Source of the DNA: Agapanthus africanus
Taxonomy: Eukaryota > Streptophyta > Magnoliopsida > Asparagales > Amaryllidaceae
Reading direction: 5' to 3'
Assembly: GCA_030015575.1 (NCBI GenBank)
Contig: CM057342.1
Location: 622,137,348 to 622,201,347, forward strand
DNA length: 64,000 nucleotides
The notes beneath the pieces were generated by a model. That model ran no database searches and was not told the origin of the DNA. It saw only the letters and a program-made list of their open reading frames with translations. Positions 47,492-59,706 of the stretch are shown here, piece by piece. The translations under genes and the position numbers were made by a program. Each line of letters begins with the position of its first letter. Position 1 is the stretch's first letter.

Positions 47492-47599
47492 CTTTTGAAA
47501 TGTTCAAAACAATGTTCAACAATACAAAATTATATTCTTCTTTAATTAATAAAGAGATTGATATGATTTTGTATATCAGGTTTGGTATCTAATAGCATT

Positions 47600-48004
47600 T
47601 GTTCAGAATCAATGTATTGATAATACAGGGTGACAGTGACCAACAGACTTGGCTGCAACACTTGCACCGTTTTCTGTCTCATGAAACTTATCACCCGTTC
47701 TCAGTTCTCTACCTTTTCTGTAGCCCATGTAACAGATTACATTTGCGGGATCCTGATCCGATATCTAATACCTAGGACGTAGAGGACACTGAGAAACAGT
47801 TCTTTATAATGAACACACCTGAAAGAGATGCATCATATACACTTTCTTCGTTTGGGCGGCATGGGAATCCTGGTATTCCCCTATTTCCTGCTCTGTCTTA
47901 TAACAATTATAAGTTGGAGCGGGACCAACGTTCCCTAGCTCAGTATAACAAGAGGGTTTGGTCAATACATCCATATTATTATCTTGATTAAGGCGTGATA
48001 TGGT
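47600..48004 (-). pseudogene. ANG2 protease and gag-tail remnant
   Basis: GNVGPAPTYNCYKTEQEIGE is the same decayed zinc knuckle as in ANG1, followed by degenerate protease sequence to about 47690. The active-site block is only recognisable by alignment to ANG1 3743-4087. No upstream gag. Confidence 0.68.
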
Positions 48005-51000
48005 CACTACCTGGAGAGAGAGAGAAGAAAACACTCTGCGTGCGCTCTTGCAAGATTAGATTGGTTATTTATTTTATCTAATCAGGATGGCTCCCACTTT
48101 TTTTATCAAATCTTCCTTCAAACCCTAAAAGGAAAGACTAGCCGGGATTAATTACACGCTACAAGTTTGCCAATCTTTCAGCCAGGCCAGTGTCGGTACT
48201 TTGAGGGAGGTCCCCCGTGCTTTCGCACGAACCTAATTAATGTAAACCTCGTTTTCCCAGAGGCGTAACCCCGTTGACATCTTTCTAGACACCTACTTGA
48301 TCGGCTAATTGTAATGTGTAAAACTCTCCCAGGAATAACTCTTACTCGCAGCGGGTATTGGGATCCAACTATCTCATAGAAGGTATGCAATCTCATTGCA
48401 AATTTCAACACTTGAAATTCCCGATAATTTTGCCCCTAACCTCCTATGACCTTGACAAAGGCCAACAAACCATAGGATGATAGTCAAGTTCAACCCGTCA
48501 TTTCTTGATTGAATTAAACCCACCCGCACGACCCTTGACAAAGGCCAACAAGGTCGTACGACTACCCTAACCAAATCTGCATCATATGCATAAGCAGATA
48601 AGCACTAGTCAGCTACCGCACACTACGCCTTGACAAAGGCCAACAAACGCAGCACGAATACTAACTACTACTTATCTGAAATGACGGAGGGCCACGACAG
48701 GTTTTTCTGAAAACCTATTGCGTAATGAACTTGATATCATTGTAGAATCAAATGATTTTGAAATGGTGTGTTTTTGAGGCTTTTCTAGTTTTGCTAAAGG
48801 GGTCACTCCCGGTGAAGGGATCGTCGGCCCTTTCCTTATCGAATAAGGTGCAGGATATATCATATATACCACTATGCAAAGCAAGAACTATAGAAGCAAT
48901 CAAAAGACAAACCGAGTGTTGTAGCATCTGCCAGTTATTGCTAAAGGGGTCACTCCCGGTGAAGAGATCTCGGCCCTTTCCTCATCGAATAAGGTGCAGG
49001 ATGTTCTACAAGGAACACCGCGATGCAAAGCAAGAACTGTAACTACCTATTTTTGAAAATTCGATTCCACAACATCATTTAGGTTTCTTTTATTTTCATT
49101 AATCATATTAATGAAGTCCCATCATTTAAGCACCTAAACATCACAGATAAATACGACGGACACTTATGCCATCCGCATTCGCCTCGATGTCCCCTCATGC
49201 ACTGTTAGGTTAGGTAACTAACGGCAGAGCGGGGCAGGGCTAGCACGGGTGTAAAACATAAGTAACGTCTATATAATATATCATATATACTATATATAGT
49301 ATCAATCACAGCACATAACATGATCACATCACAGATATCGCAGCAGAAGAATCATATGAAACATTGGATATACTAGGACGTCCGTGTTTTATTTTGAGCC
49401 TATATAAAACACGGATTCCACGGTCGCGATGAGTAGCCAAACTCACACCCCTAGACCCCTACGAGAGCGGCAAGCAACCCTACCAATTCTAGAGTTAGGA
49501 GACCCGGACTCGACTCCTCGAGTTGGTCTCCCACTAGACTCTAGAACCCGGTTACTTGTGCTCTCCTCCTTGGGTCTATCCTAGTGCGGAAAAGTAAATA
49601 ATATACAAATGGTGACATCTTCCGCAACCTGGAAGTTCCCCAATAAAAGAATATTACATACATTTAATTTTACATGAATGAAAATGAAAAACACTCATCT
49701 CACATAAAACCCCCGGCTATTCAAAACGCGACGATCCAATAAAACATATCCAGCAACACAGAACATCACATGTCATCAACGTAAGTAAATATGCGCATCC
49801 CAATTGTCGTTGACATATAGCAACGAGAATGGCGATATCATATATTACACTTATGGTCGCAGAAAAGAAAGTGTAAAACTATAACAGTTGGAATCCGCAA
49901 CCTCCTCAGACATCGCATGCCTAACTGTTATAAACCTCGCATTTTAGTCTCCATATCGAAAACTCTTTTCAATATCAAGTCGGGCAATTCAACAAGATTC
50001 CCGAAAAACTGATCGAATGCTCGTCGCAAACTTTAGTAGACGGCCGCACCCCCAGATGCCATCGACGAAGTGCACTAAGGCGGAACACCGCTGCCGCGAG
50101 CACCCGAGCGGATGCTTTCGGCGATGGGGTTCTCCTACAGTTACTTGGTCGGGGCTATGAGGCATGGCTGTCTATTAAGTTTACCCGGCGAGTATCCGCG
50201 TACGCTACGTGATTGCGACGGACTTTTGATCACATCAAAATCCCGTGGCAACCGATCAAATGAGACTAAACTGCTATATTTATAACAATCAAATTAGTTA
50301 TCTCATAACTACTTGTGGATTCCAAATATTGTACCACATTCCAGATAAACAGAAAATGTTAAACTTTCCGATCGAACAATCAAACACCCAAGTTTTCCCG
50401 AAAAGCTCAACACATGAAATAAGTTTAAAAACATCCACTTCATGCCACAGTACCAATGGTCCAGCCGTAGAAGGGTCAAGCCAACGCCTCACATGTGGCA
50501 CGCCGTACTGCCCCAAACCCTAAGGTTCAAAGGGCAGTTCACGACGGTCACATAATCGAGTTAAGGTTTGCTGTCTTCTAGAGGGTCCATCGCGTTACTT
50601 GCACTACTTAGAATGTTCTTAAACTACGGAAAGATCCAACACTTGAAAATTTCCCGTCAAGGGAAAACGTGGGTCATTCATATCCGGTCGAACTTTTTAA
50701 CATGTTCTAAAATATCCAGAAAAACAGATAACGAATTTAAAATTCCCGATCGAATCGACGATTACAAAATAAACCCCAAAATACTGAACACTAGAGTCAG
50801 ATTAAAAATACCCAGAAAATATAAGTCACAGAAATAGGAATTATAGTGAAAAGACAAGTACCTAACACCCCTGTACTGCCGCGGATCCGCGGCCCAAGCG
50901 CGGTACGGCCGTGGTTCCGCGGCGGTTTGGACGTATTAGGTTCTCGTTTTTCACCATAATTCTTATATTAGCCTGCTGAATTTTTTAGGTATTTTTAATT

Positions 51001-51110
51001 CTGGAAAAACACAGATTTTAAAAAATGTGCAGAAATGGGTATAATTTGAGGTTTCTCGGTTCGTTCGGAGTTTTAACTTCGTTAACGCATCGCCTAATGC
51101 TCTAACTAGG
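48005..51110 (-). other. ANG2 non-coding structured leader
   Basis: 3.1 kb homologous to the ANG1 leader over its whole length. Polypyrimidine tract 48007-48038; inverted repeat GATTAGAT/ATCTAATC (about 48053-48082); hairpin boxes 48443-48476, 48530-48556, 48620-48655; three-hairpin modules 48796-48858 and 48943-49002; TCCGTGTTTT/AAAACACGGA stem (about 49380-49412). Its right third (about 50340-50600) is also similar to LARD 58311-58560. No coding frame supported. Confidence 0.7.
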
Positions 51111-51122
51111 CTTTGATATCAC
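51111..51122 (-). promoter_or_regulatory. ANG2 primer-binding site, mutated
   Basis: CTTTGATATCAC on the plus strand where ANG1 and ANG3 have CTCTGATACCA, adjacent to the LTR start at 51123. Confidence 0.75.
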
Positions 51123-53304
51123 TGTAGGGTTACTAGGCGCACTAACAAAGCTCTACAAGGCATCGACCATGCCGGATTTAAAAATTTAAGTGCCTAACAA
51201 CCCGAAGCAAGATCGTTAACTAGAGATTAGGCGAAACATAAAGCAAGCTAAACAATTTAACCCTAAGTGAATACGAAATACAACCTTTGTAGATCGGTCC
51301 TTCACTTCTTAAGCTCCGTGATGTAGTCCCTTCGCTGCGATCAACCAACTCCCGGACTCTCGGACAGCTCCATGAGGAAATTGCAACGGGATAGCTTGAA
51401 GTCTTCGGTGCCGAAGATGATCTACGTCGAGGGAATACGGACTCGAGCTTCTACCTCACTAACCATAGAATTAGTGAAGCAAACACCCTAAACTAAAGTG
51501 CTAGTCTAGTAGAGGATGGTGGGATAGGAAGTGGGTACTCTTTAGATTTTGATTTCTCACTTGGATCTTCACTTGATAATTTTCTAGCAAGCTTTTCCTT
51601 TTCTTCAAGAAGAAGAAGAAGAAAAGAAAACAATAAGAATCATAAAATGAAATGAATTATCAAGTGATGTCTATCATAATGCAACCATGGGTGAGTTAAA
51701 CCATTGTAGAGACTAAACTAGAGTTTTGGTGAAAGGTTAGGTTAATGAAAATGTGATGCAAAACAAAAATGGTGGACTTTGTCAAAGATGCTTGAAAGCT
51801 TCATGAAGCTTCAAGTAAATTCAAAAATGAGCACCATTTTGGAATTACAAAATGAATTAAAAACCTTTACCATTAACCTAAATATAGTGTAAGTCACACA
51901 CACACCCAAGTTTGCATGTATCATCAAACATGATACAAACTTGTCCACAAAAATATATCACATATACAACTTGTGCACATCAAGTGAGAAAATCAATCTT
52001 AAGTGAACCAATACTAGTTAATGTAAAGTAATATATCAAATATATAATTATACATTAAATCATTAAATCAACACTTGATTTAACGATCCGTTCATATCGC
52101 ATATAACCGACTAATATCCAATGTATCGGCTTATCGAATCAATTCTTGATTCGATAACTAGGTTATATCGCATACAACCAATCGATACAATCATCGCGAG
52201 AATAAAATATGGTATCACATACTCGTATCATTTTCGGTCCCGCACATATCACATATGCGCTCCTATCTCGTTTTGCCTGAGCCAGTACAATCTCTATGTA
52301 GGACTCTAAAGACTCGTCAATACGCCGGCAGTAGGTAATGATCATATCAAACACCCACAAGCCGTCGGCGGTACTAGATGGACGTAACGGCTACCCGGGT
52401 ATTGAGCGATCAGAAGATCAGCAAGCAAGCCCGCTCCAACTCCTGCAAAAGCCTGACAGTGACACTACCGTATAGTCCGGTCTCTTCATCTGATATGTCG
52501 CATATCAGTTATAGGAGTGGTAAACGTCAGACCCCAATAACCGATAGGTCATGCCGATATGAGGCTCATAACGGGTCGAGAAACTACTGGTAACACTTAC
52601 CAGTATATCTCTAAACCAGCCCTGGCCAGGGACTTCCCTGTTACGGCCAATCGAGCATAGCGCAACATCAACCCCCAATACCGGGAGAGACGAAACCCCT
52701 CCTATCGCTCATTGCCTCCATGTGACTCGGGACTGTATCCAAAAACCACCGTTTTGCATGCCCTCTTGGACATGGTAAGGTGAAAATCAAAGCACAGTGG
52801 GAATCACACAAGACTCTATGACGATCTCGGGTCTACAGACTAACCTGTACCAGTGTCACCAGAGAACTGCCATCTGACGTAAGGTATAATACCATATGGG
52901 AGTTCTCGTCGAGTCCGTCCAGTGTACCCAGTCTCCACTGAGCACCCGTATATCATCTCTGATGTCAAACACTAATGGATATGGGATTATCCATCGCCCA
53001 TCTGTATGGGTCGAGAAGGTATACGCTAGTCTACTCCGGTATATCGATGCCCTGTCTCGATATACCCACGACTAGGGACCTTGAAGGATGTACTTATGGA
53101 CTACCATGTCCCCACTAGTATGATCCGCATCACAGTCCAGGTAGTCAAGTACACATCCTAAGGGCTTTACCAACATGTAACAGATAGACAATCAGTATAC
53201 ACGTTAAGGTAAAGAGTAACCAGATAGCATACTATCATGTCGAGCAAGAAAGTCCTCCCTATATATGTCCAAGCATCCACTACAATATACAACACATGTA
53301 TAGT
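51123..53304 (-). repeat. ANG2 5' LTR, main part
   Basis: Starts TGTAGGGTTACTAGG and follows the ANG2 3' LTR closely until ATGTATAGT at 53304, where LARD begins. The last 31 bp reappear at 61323-61353. Confidence 0.92.
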
Positions 53305-56300
53305 TGTAACGTTTTAAAAATAATTAAATAAATAATTAAATGAATAAAATTGTTTAAGTGAATTTTATGATTTTCGGTAAAGCAAAATGTATTTTTCGTA
53401 AAATCAAACCGCAATTGTTTTTCATTATAAATTCAAAAATACCTATTTAATTATGTAATTACTAGTAAATGGTGTTTATTTAGCCACTTATAAATTTTTA
53501 GTTTAATAAAATATTTTTCCTAAATTAATTATTTTAAATATTAACATAAGCTTTATTTTTACACTAAATTAGTGTAAATTACAAATTTAAATGGTTTTAA
53601 TTTGTAAAAATGAACCATGGCATGTTAGAAATTAGTGTGTATCATGCAAAATTTATTTACAAATTTTTCCTATTTTCTAGACCTTTCTTGAGTTGCTATA
53701 GTAAACAAATAAATAAATAATTAAACAAACCATGAAAAGACCTTTAAGTGATATTTCTCCTCTTGAAACTTCTACACTTTTCCTTAATCATTTATTTCTC
53801 TCCCTCACTCCCTCAAGGTCGGCCACAACTCATCCATGGCAGCCCCCCCCCCCATTTCCCACCTCATTTTTGCACAAAAATCCATCAAATTACATCAAAA
53901 ATTCAACAAAAAATTCCACAAAATCCTAATTTCTTCATACACTTTATTCTCTACCCTTCTTTATATGGATTTTGGAGTGGGAAAGCATGTATTTTGGAGG
54001 CTCATTTTTTGTTTGGATTTCACATTTTGGAGGTATAATTTTCTTTCTTTTGATTTATTGTTATTAGATGATCATTTAAGCTTAATTAGATTTAATGAAT
54101 TAGTTCTATGTTTTTTTCTAAAAAATGCAAGTTAGGGTTGTAAATTCAAGTTAGGGTTTTAAATAATTAATTAGGGTTATAATAGTTAGTTTAACACTTT
54201 TAGAATTGGAAAATATTGCATGGTTGTTAAATTGTAAAATTTTCATTTAAAATTGTTTTAAATAAGGAAATTAGCTAACTAGATTTTTCTAAAATGTGTT
54301 TGTGGGTAATATAAAATTCCAATTTAAGTTGCTATCATTAGATGGTAGTTTTAATGAGAATATTAGCACATTAATTGAATGAAAAACTTAGTTTGATCAT
54401 TAGATTACTTTGATAATTGGAAAAATAGTAATAAAATGCTATTATTTTGTAAACTAGATTTTAGGAATTTCTAAATAAATGAGATTAAAAATATAATTTA
54501 TGGTTTCATTAAATCATTATCATCATGAATTGTGGTTTAATACATTAATTCATGCAAAATCACGTTTTGTGGTGGAATTGTGGTATTTTGCTTGAAAAAT
54601 GTTGAAAATTGTTAAAGGTTGCAAACTAGAAATTTCAAATTAATATAAATTTGTGTAATAAAAATATAGTAACGGTTTGTATAGTCTAGTTATGCTATAT
54701 AATGAGTTTTATAACTATTGGTTTCATTTAAATGTCAAGTTTTGATGAAAAACGGTAATTGGCAATTTCGGGTTTTACGAAATTGGACGGTTTGATGGAT
54801 TTTAGGGTTTCGATAGATTTAATCGTGTTTTATGGTATAAGTAATGTGTTTTAAAACTACAAGTTGTTTGATGATGTTATCTCGATCCATCGGAGTTTGT
54901 ACGCCGATATCGAGCGGTATTTGGTTCTTTTGCGTGGACGGGACATAGGTTTTAACCTATGTTTGTTCCTTTAGATCGTTTGACTTTCGTATGTGATTCA
55001 GTTTACGATGCTATTTGTATGTTTGCGTCTAGGTACCCCCACGTGGACTGCGGGCGATGAAGAGGAGGATGGCGACACTATCTTCGGCAGACATGGACCA
55101 GGTGAGTAGATGCATATCTACGGGGGGAAGTCGGGTGGATGGCGTTTAGCACCCCCGCAACGTAGAATAGGAATAGTACTTATTGACATTAGGAAACCAG
55201 ATGTGACCCTAGATTCTTAATGAGTAGGACCCTAGTAATGACCCTAGGCTGGACTAGACTGATTTAGGAAAACCATATCAGAGGATGAGTACCTTGGAAG
55301 AGGTTCGTAAGTTTCAGGTAGAAACACACACACGCACACACTGAAACTCGACATGGCGTATACGTATATGTGTGTATATATATAAAACTAGGTATAGGTG
55401 TATATATATACACAACACGTATATGGGATTCATTGATGTGATATGATATCTGAGGCATGATGAAACAGTATAACTGGGCTTGATGCCGTGATTCTTGACT
55501 ATACAGTCGTATTAAAGTGTTAGCGGATCATTAGATAATGAGATAATAAACATGAACATATAAATTATAAAGGGTGGTGGTGATATTGAGGTACATGGGA
55601 CTCTAAAATAGTACCTGGGCTGTAGCTTGTAACTGATCGCGATATGATATATATATGACTTGATTACGACGTCATATAGGTGTGACCTGATGTCGATATC
55701 GTATAGGTGTGACTTGATGACGATAAGATATCGATATGATTTAATCACAATATTACACATATGACATGATATTTCTGTGGATAAACTAATGATGCTATCA
55801 TGATGGCAATGATATATGATTGATGTATGCGATCACAGTTTAGCACCTTGATCATGAGATGTGTTGATGATGACATTATACGAATGAGGAGACACCTAGG
55901 AGATACTTGACCGTACCCCGATATTGGGATGCCGTACGATGGATTTTACCGTACGAGGCTTAGATTTGATGATTGATCCTCACTCTTGATTCGAGAAAGC
56001 CGTACTACGTACGTGACGCTATTGAGGCAGGATCGCCGACTATTAGAGATATTGATTTAGACCTTAGGTAGACTCTAGTTTCTTACTGACTAGTCTATTA
56101 GGTTTAGTTCCTTAGGATGTTAGATGGACACTGGTTTAGGTTCGACTCACATAATGGTAGTTGTACTCGTATCTCGCAGAGGAGTGGATAATGCACACCT
56201 GTATTTACATTCATACTGTAATCATCATGGTGCATGTTCTTTTATATGTTGCTATAATCAGTATAAACTTTACCTGTTAGGACACCGGCACTATTACCGA

Positions 56301-57885
56301 TGATGCGCATATTCCACGCACACTTATTTGCCGGCTCACACACATCATCATCGGTAATTGCTATGTCACGTACACTTTAGATCATATTGTCTTTTATGGA
56401 TAGAATCAGTTAACAACTAGACAGATATAATATTGTGATTATTCTCTGACATTAGTACAGACATGATATTCATTGCTTAGACATTCATGCATTTATATTT
56501 TCATGTTATCATGCAGTATTATGGGCATATGCCGACACTTATCATATAGTTACTCATGATTTTGAGATTTGGATTTCTATGAGATTTCTGGATTTTTGGG
56601 GAAAACCGCAAAAATATATAAAAACTCTCTCTCTCTCTCTCCTCTTTTTAAAATAAGATGCGGTTTTCTCGTGATGTATGTGTCGTCCACCATGAGATTT
56701 CATGTTTTCTATTGGATTTCGAGACCCGATTCGAGGAGTGGATGAACCGTCTCGGGTACATGGTGGGCCCGGTATGGTACCCCGGGGCAAGAAGATCGAG
56801 TTGTAGACGATGAGCCTGGCAGGGGAAGGCTACCTACCGGTGATGTCTGGCGCGGCGGATATCCGGAGGATACCGACCGTTGTCGTGAGATTTGATGATA
56901 TGGGCCGATCCGGACTGACGGAGCCCGAGATATTGAGACTTGAGATTACATGTGTTGTGTCGATGTTTGACACGGATTTCCATGGATTTCATTATTGAGA
57001 TTTCAGATTCTTATACACATTCTACTATGATAACAGCTAAAGATTTCTTATACATATATATCTGGATTTCAGGATTTGTTACTTTACATTCATGGTGCAT
57101 GCATTTCATTCATATGACATAGTATTATATGAGGTACTGACACGACACGGAGTAGTTGCACTTACACGTAGTATTACCCTACTATTACTAGATGTTTGGG
57201 ATATAGTAGTGTATTATTATGACCTAGGATAGCGTCGTGCATTCGATTTCTTTTCGTAGATGTCTTCTACTCACGAGTTGGCAACTCACCCCCGTTGTGA
57301 CAAATTTTATTACAGGTTCGATGTACAGGTTTCCCTGGCAGCTTGCTGGCACATCTATTCTTTCAGGGTGATTTGCACGGTAGGTTGGTTCACTTGTATC
57401 CGAACCACCATTGTACTTTTATTCTTTCATTTGTATCTAGTAAGCTCCATCAACCATATTTGTATTACTTGATAAGTTTATTGGACCAGTTGTTTATTTC
57501 GACCTTAGAGTCGCGCATGTGTTATTCTGATCTGGTGGTTTTGTTTTCTTTTGAGTTTTGAGCCTCGCCTATTGGCGTTGTATATTATTGTGCTTGTTGT
57601 GGTTGTTTCCGCCTGTTGGCGTTGATGCTAGCTCCCGTTGGGGATGCTTTTTATTGTTTATGTATATTATACTTGTTGTACCCGTTTGGGGGCCAGTTTT
57701 TACAGAGGAGACTCTGCCGAAATTTTTGGTAAAAATTTGCTGATGATTTTATACTTGTTTTCTTTTCTTCTTCTTCTTCTTCTATGGTTTAGATTTCTGG
57801 GCTTCGGCTTACTTAGGTTACGTGGCGCCTCTAGACGTTTCGTAATCTAAGTGTCGGTCACGTTCCGTACTTTCGGGTCGTGACA
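53305..57885 (+). repeat. LARD 5' LTR
   Basis: 4581 bp, TGTAACGTTTTAAAAATAAT to GGGTCGTGACA. Left part is very AT-rich; a CAG|GTGAGT donor-like site lies near 55100; CA and TA microsatellites lie near 55320-55410; a CT run is at 56620-56645 and a CTT run at 57765-57785. Small frames (for example 57260-57472) have no recognised product and recur in the 3' LTR. Confidence 0.92.
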
Positions 57886-57889
57886 AAGT

Positions 57890-57901
57890 TGGTATCAGAG
57901 C
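57890..57901 (+). promoter_or_regulatory. LARD primer-binding site
   Basis: TGGTATCAGAGC, initiator Met-tRNA type, four bases after the 5' LTR. Confidence 0.9.
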
Positions 57902-58089
57902 GCTAGGTTTAACCTTGTATAAGTCTAGGTGACCCTTGGTTGATGGAGTAGGCAATTTAGGTAGAGTAACATACCGTGGGTATGGTCCGCGGCATACTTA
58001 CGATACGCTACTCTGCTTAAGGAGCCTTAGGATGTACATTTGTTTGCACCGTATTTCATTCGTTCTTTTGATCTATCTTCGTCAATGTC

Positions 58090-58151
58090 GGATAGTGGTT
58101 TCTGTTACCACGGGCGCACGGGCAGAGGAAGCTGCGGCTCGAATGCGATAA
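58090..58151 (+). pseudogene. LARD gag N-terminal vestige
   Basis: TTGARAEEAAARMR resembles the start of Tekay-type gag (an RTRAEEAAAR-like block after the initiator Met), but the frame ends after about 15 matching residues and no further gag follows. It supports a gypsy origin for LARD. Short, so tentative. Confidence 0.45.
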
Positions 58152-59692
58152 CCATTAGAGTATTGGTTATTCTTGAGGATTGAAGCATTGCTTAGCGTGC
58201 GGACGAAGGGTATTCACATGCCGTCCGGATGAAGTTAAAGGGTTCGAACGATTATCAGATAACCATTTTCCTAAGTTTAAGGTATTCGGAAGAACATGCA
58301 GGTATTTCGATGGACCCTCTAGAAGAATGAAACCCTAACTCGACATAATGACCACGAGAACGCCCTTGAACCTTAGGGTTTACGGCAGTTCCGCGGTGCC
58401 ATTAGTGAGGCTTGGGTTTGCCCTTCTACGGCTGGATCATCGATGCTGGGGTATGTACCGGATATTTTTAAACTGTACTTGAGTGTTGAGCTCTCGGGGA
58501 ATTATGGGATTTTGATGGATCGATCGAAAAGTTTAATGTAGTCCGGATATCAAGTGAAGGGATCGACTATGTGGGAGACTCTAGACATGAGTATTGCCGT
58601 TGGTAGCGCAGTCAGCACACCTATGAAAGAACGAGTTCGAAGCAGTCGACATCAGAGGAAAGAGGCGCACATTGACGATAGTGTTTACGATTGTGATTTA
58701 GTGATTTGAATTTCCTATTTTCGTTGATTGGATTTTTGTATTTTGAGGACTTTGTTCTACGATTGGTATTTCCTGTATGTACCTTCATTCTATCTGTGTT
58801 TCATATATCAGTTGTATTGATGTGGTTTAGTACGCACCCATTACACTTGATTTGGTTTTATATATTTTGAGATTTTTGATTTGATTTCGTGCATATGGGT
58901 TACACATGATTTTGATATATGCTTCGACCTAGTTTTTATCCATTTTCGTACTGTGATTCGAGTCTGATATTCGATGTATGTTTTCGTGCTCCATGTGCAC
59001 CTGATTAGGATTCTTGCGCATACTTGGCGCACTTGATGCGATTTTGTGCACACCAGATGCACTAAATCGGGGTTTTATGCAGATTAGATGCACCTGATTT
59101 TGAGTCGTGCACGCCCGTTGCACTTGACAGATGTTTTTGGTGCACACCTGTTGCACTTAGTTTTGTTTTGTGGGTATTCATGATTTCTACATTTGGTTTC
59201 GATTTCAGTGCGCACCGGACGCACATGACATTTTATTGATGTGATTGGGATTGATTTTAGTTTGAGCAGTATGTTTTCATAATCATTATTATTTGATTTA
59301 GTAACCAGGCGGGACGTGTATGTTAAATAAAAGATATATATATATATATAGCTATTTTTTTTAAATTAAACGTCCGCTACTTAGACCGTGACACGTGCAT
59401 TGCACGACGATTTTCAAGAAGGGGTTTTTGTATGCTTCTTTATTATGATGATTCGGCGATTTTACTAGGATGCGACATATATATAAGTTATAGATTGATG
59501 TATATTATGATGGTTTTCACGTTGGGTTATGATATTTTATTATCGCCATAACTCCGATGATTGCGTCATGCTTGACGGAGTTGATTTTGTTATATATTGA
59601 TGATTTCGGAGCCCCGACGATTTGAGTGTTTTGCTAAATGTTTTAGTATTTGGAAGGGGGGTTTTAATTTAAATTCGGGGACCGAATTTCCT
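58152..59692 (+). other. LARD internal non-coding region
   Basis: No coding frame supported. 58311-58560 is similar, in the same transcriptional sense, to the leaders of ANG1 (6480-6760, minus) and ANG2 (about 50340-50600, minus): shared CCCTCTAGAAG, CTTGAACCTTAGGGTTT, CCCTTCTACGGCTGGA and CGATCG..AAAGTTTAA in order. Then follow a TGCAC-rich minisatellite (58985-59235), a TA run (59334-59350) and the polypurine tract. Confidence 0.65.
58985..59235. repeat. Degenerate 31-bp minisatellite rich in TGCAC
   Basis: About seven imperfect units of the type GTGCACACC.GATGCACTTG followed by ATTTTG, each carrying two TGCAC motifs on opposite strands, the last near 59208-59230. Confidence 0.7.
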
Positions 59693-59705
59693 AAAGGGGG
59701 GAAGA
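59693..59705 (+). promoter_or_regulatory. LARD polypurine tract
   Basis: AAAGGGGGGAAGA immediately before the 3' LTR start TGTAACG at 59707. Confidence 0.88.
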
Positions 59706-59706
59706 T

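Noticed and set aside
53732-54135. Overlapping frames in the LARD LTRs (also 60134-60462)
   Set aside because: Repeated because LTRs repeat; AT-rich, different frames open in each copy, no known domain.
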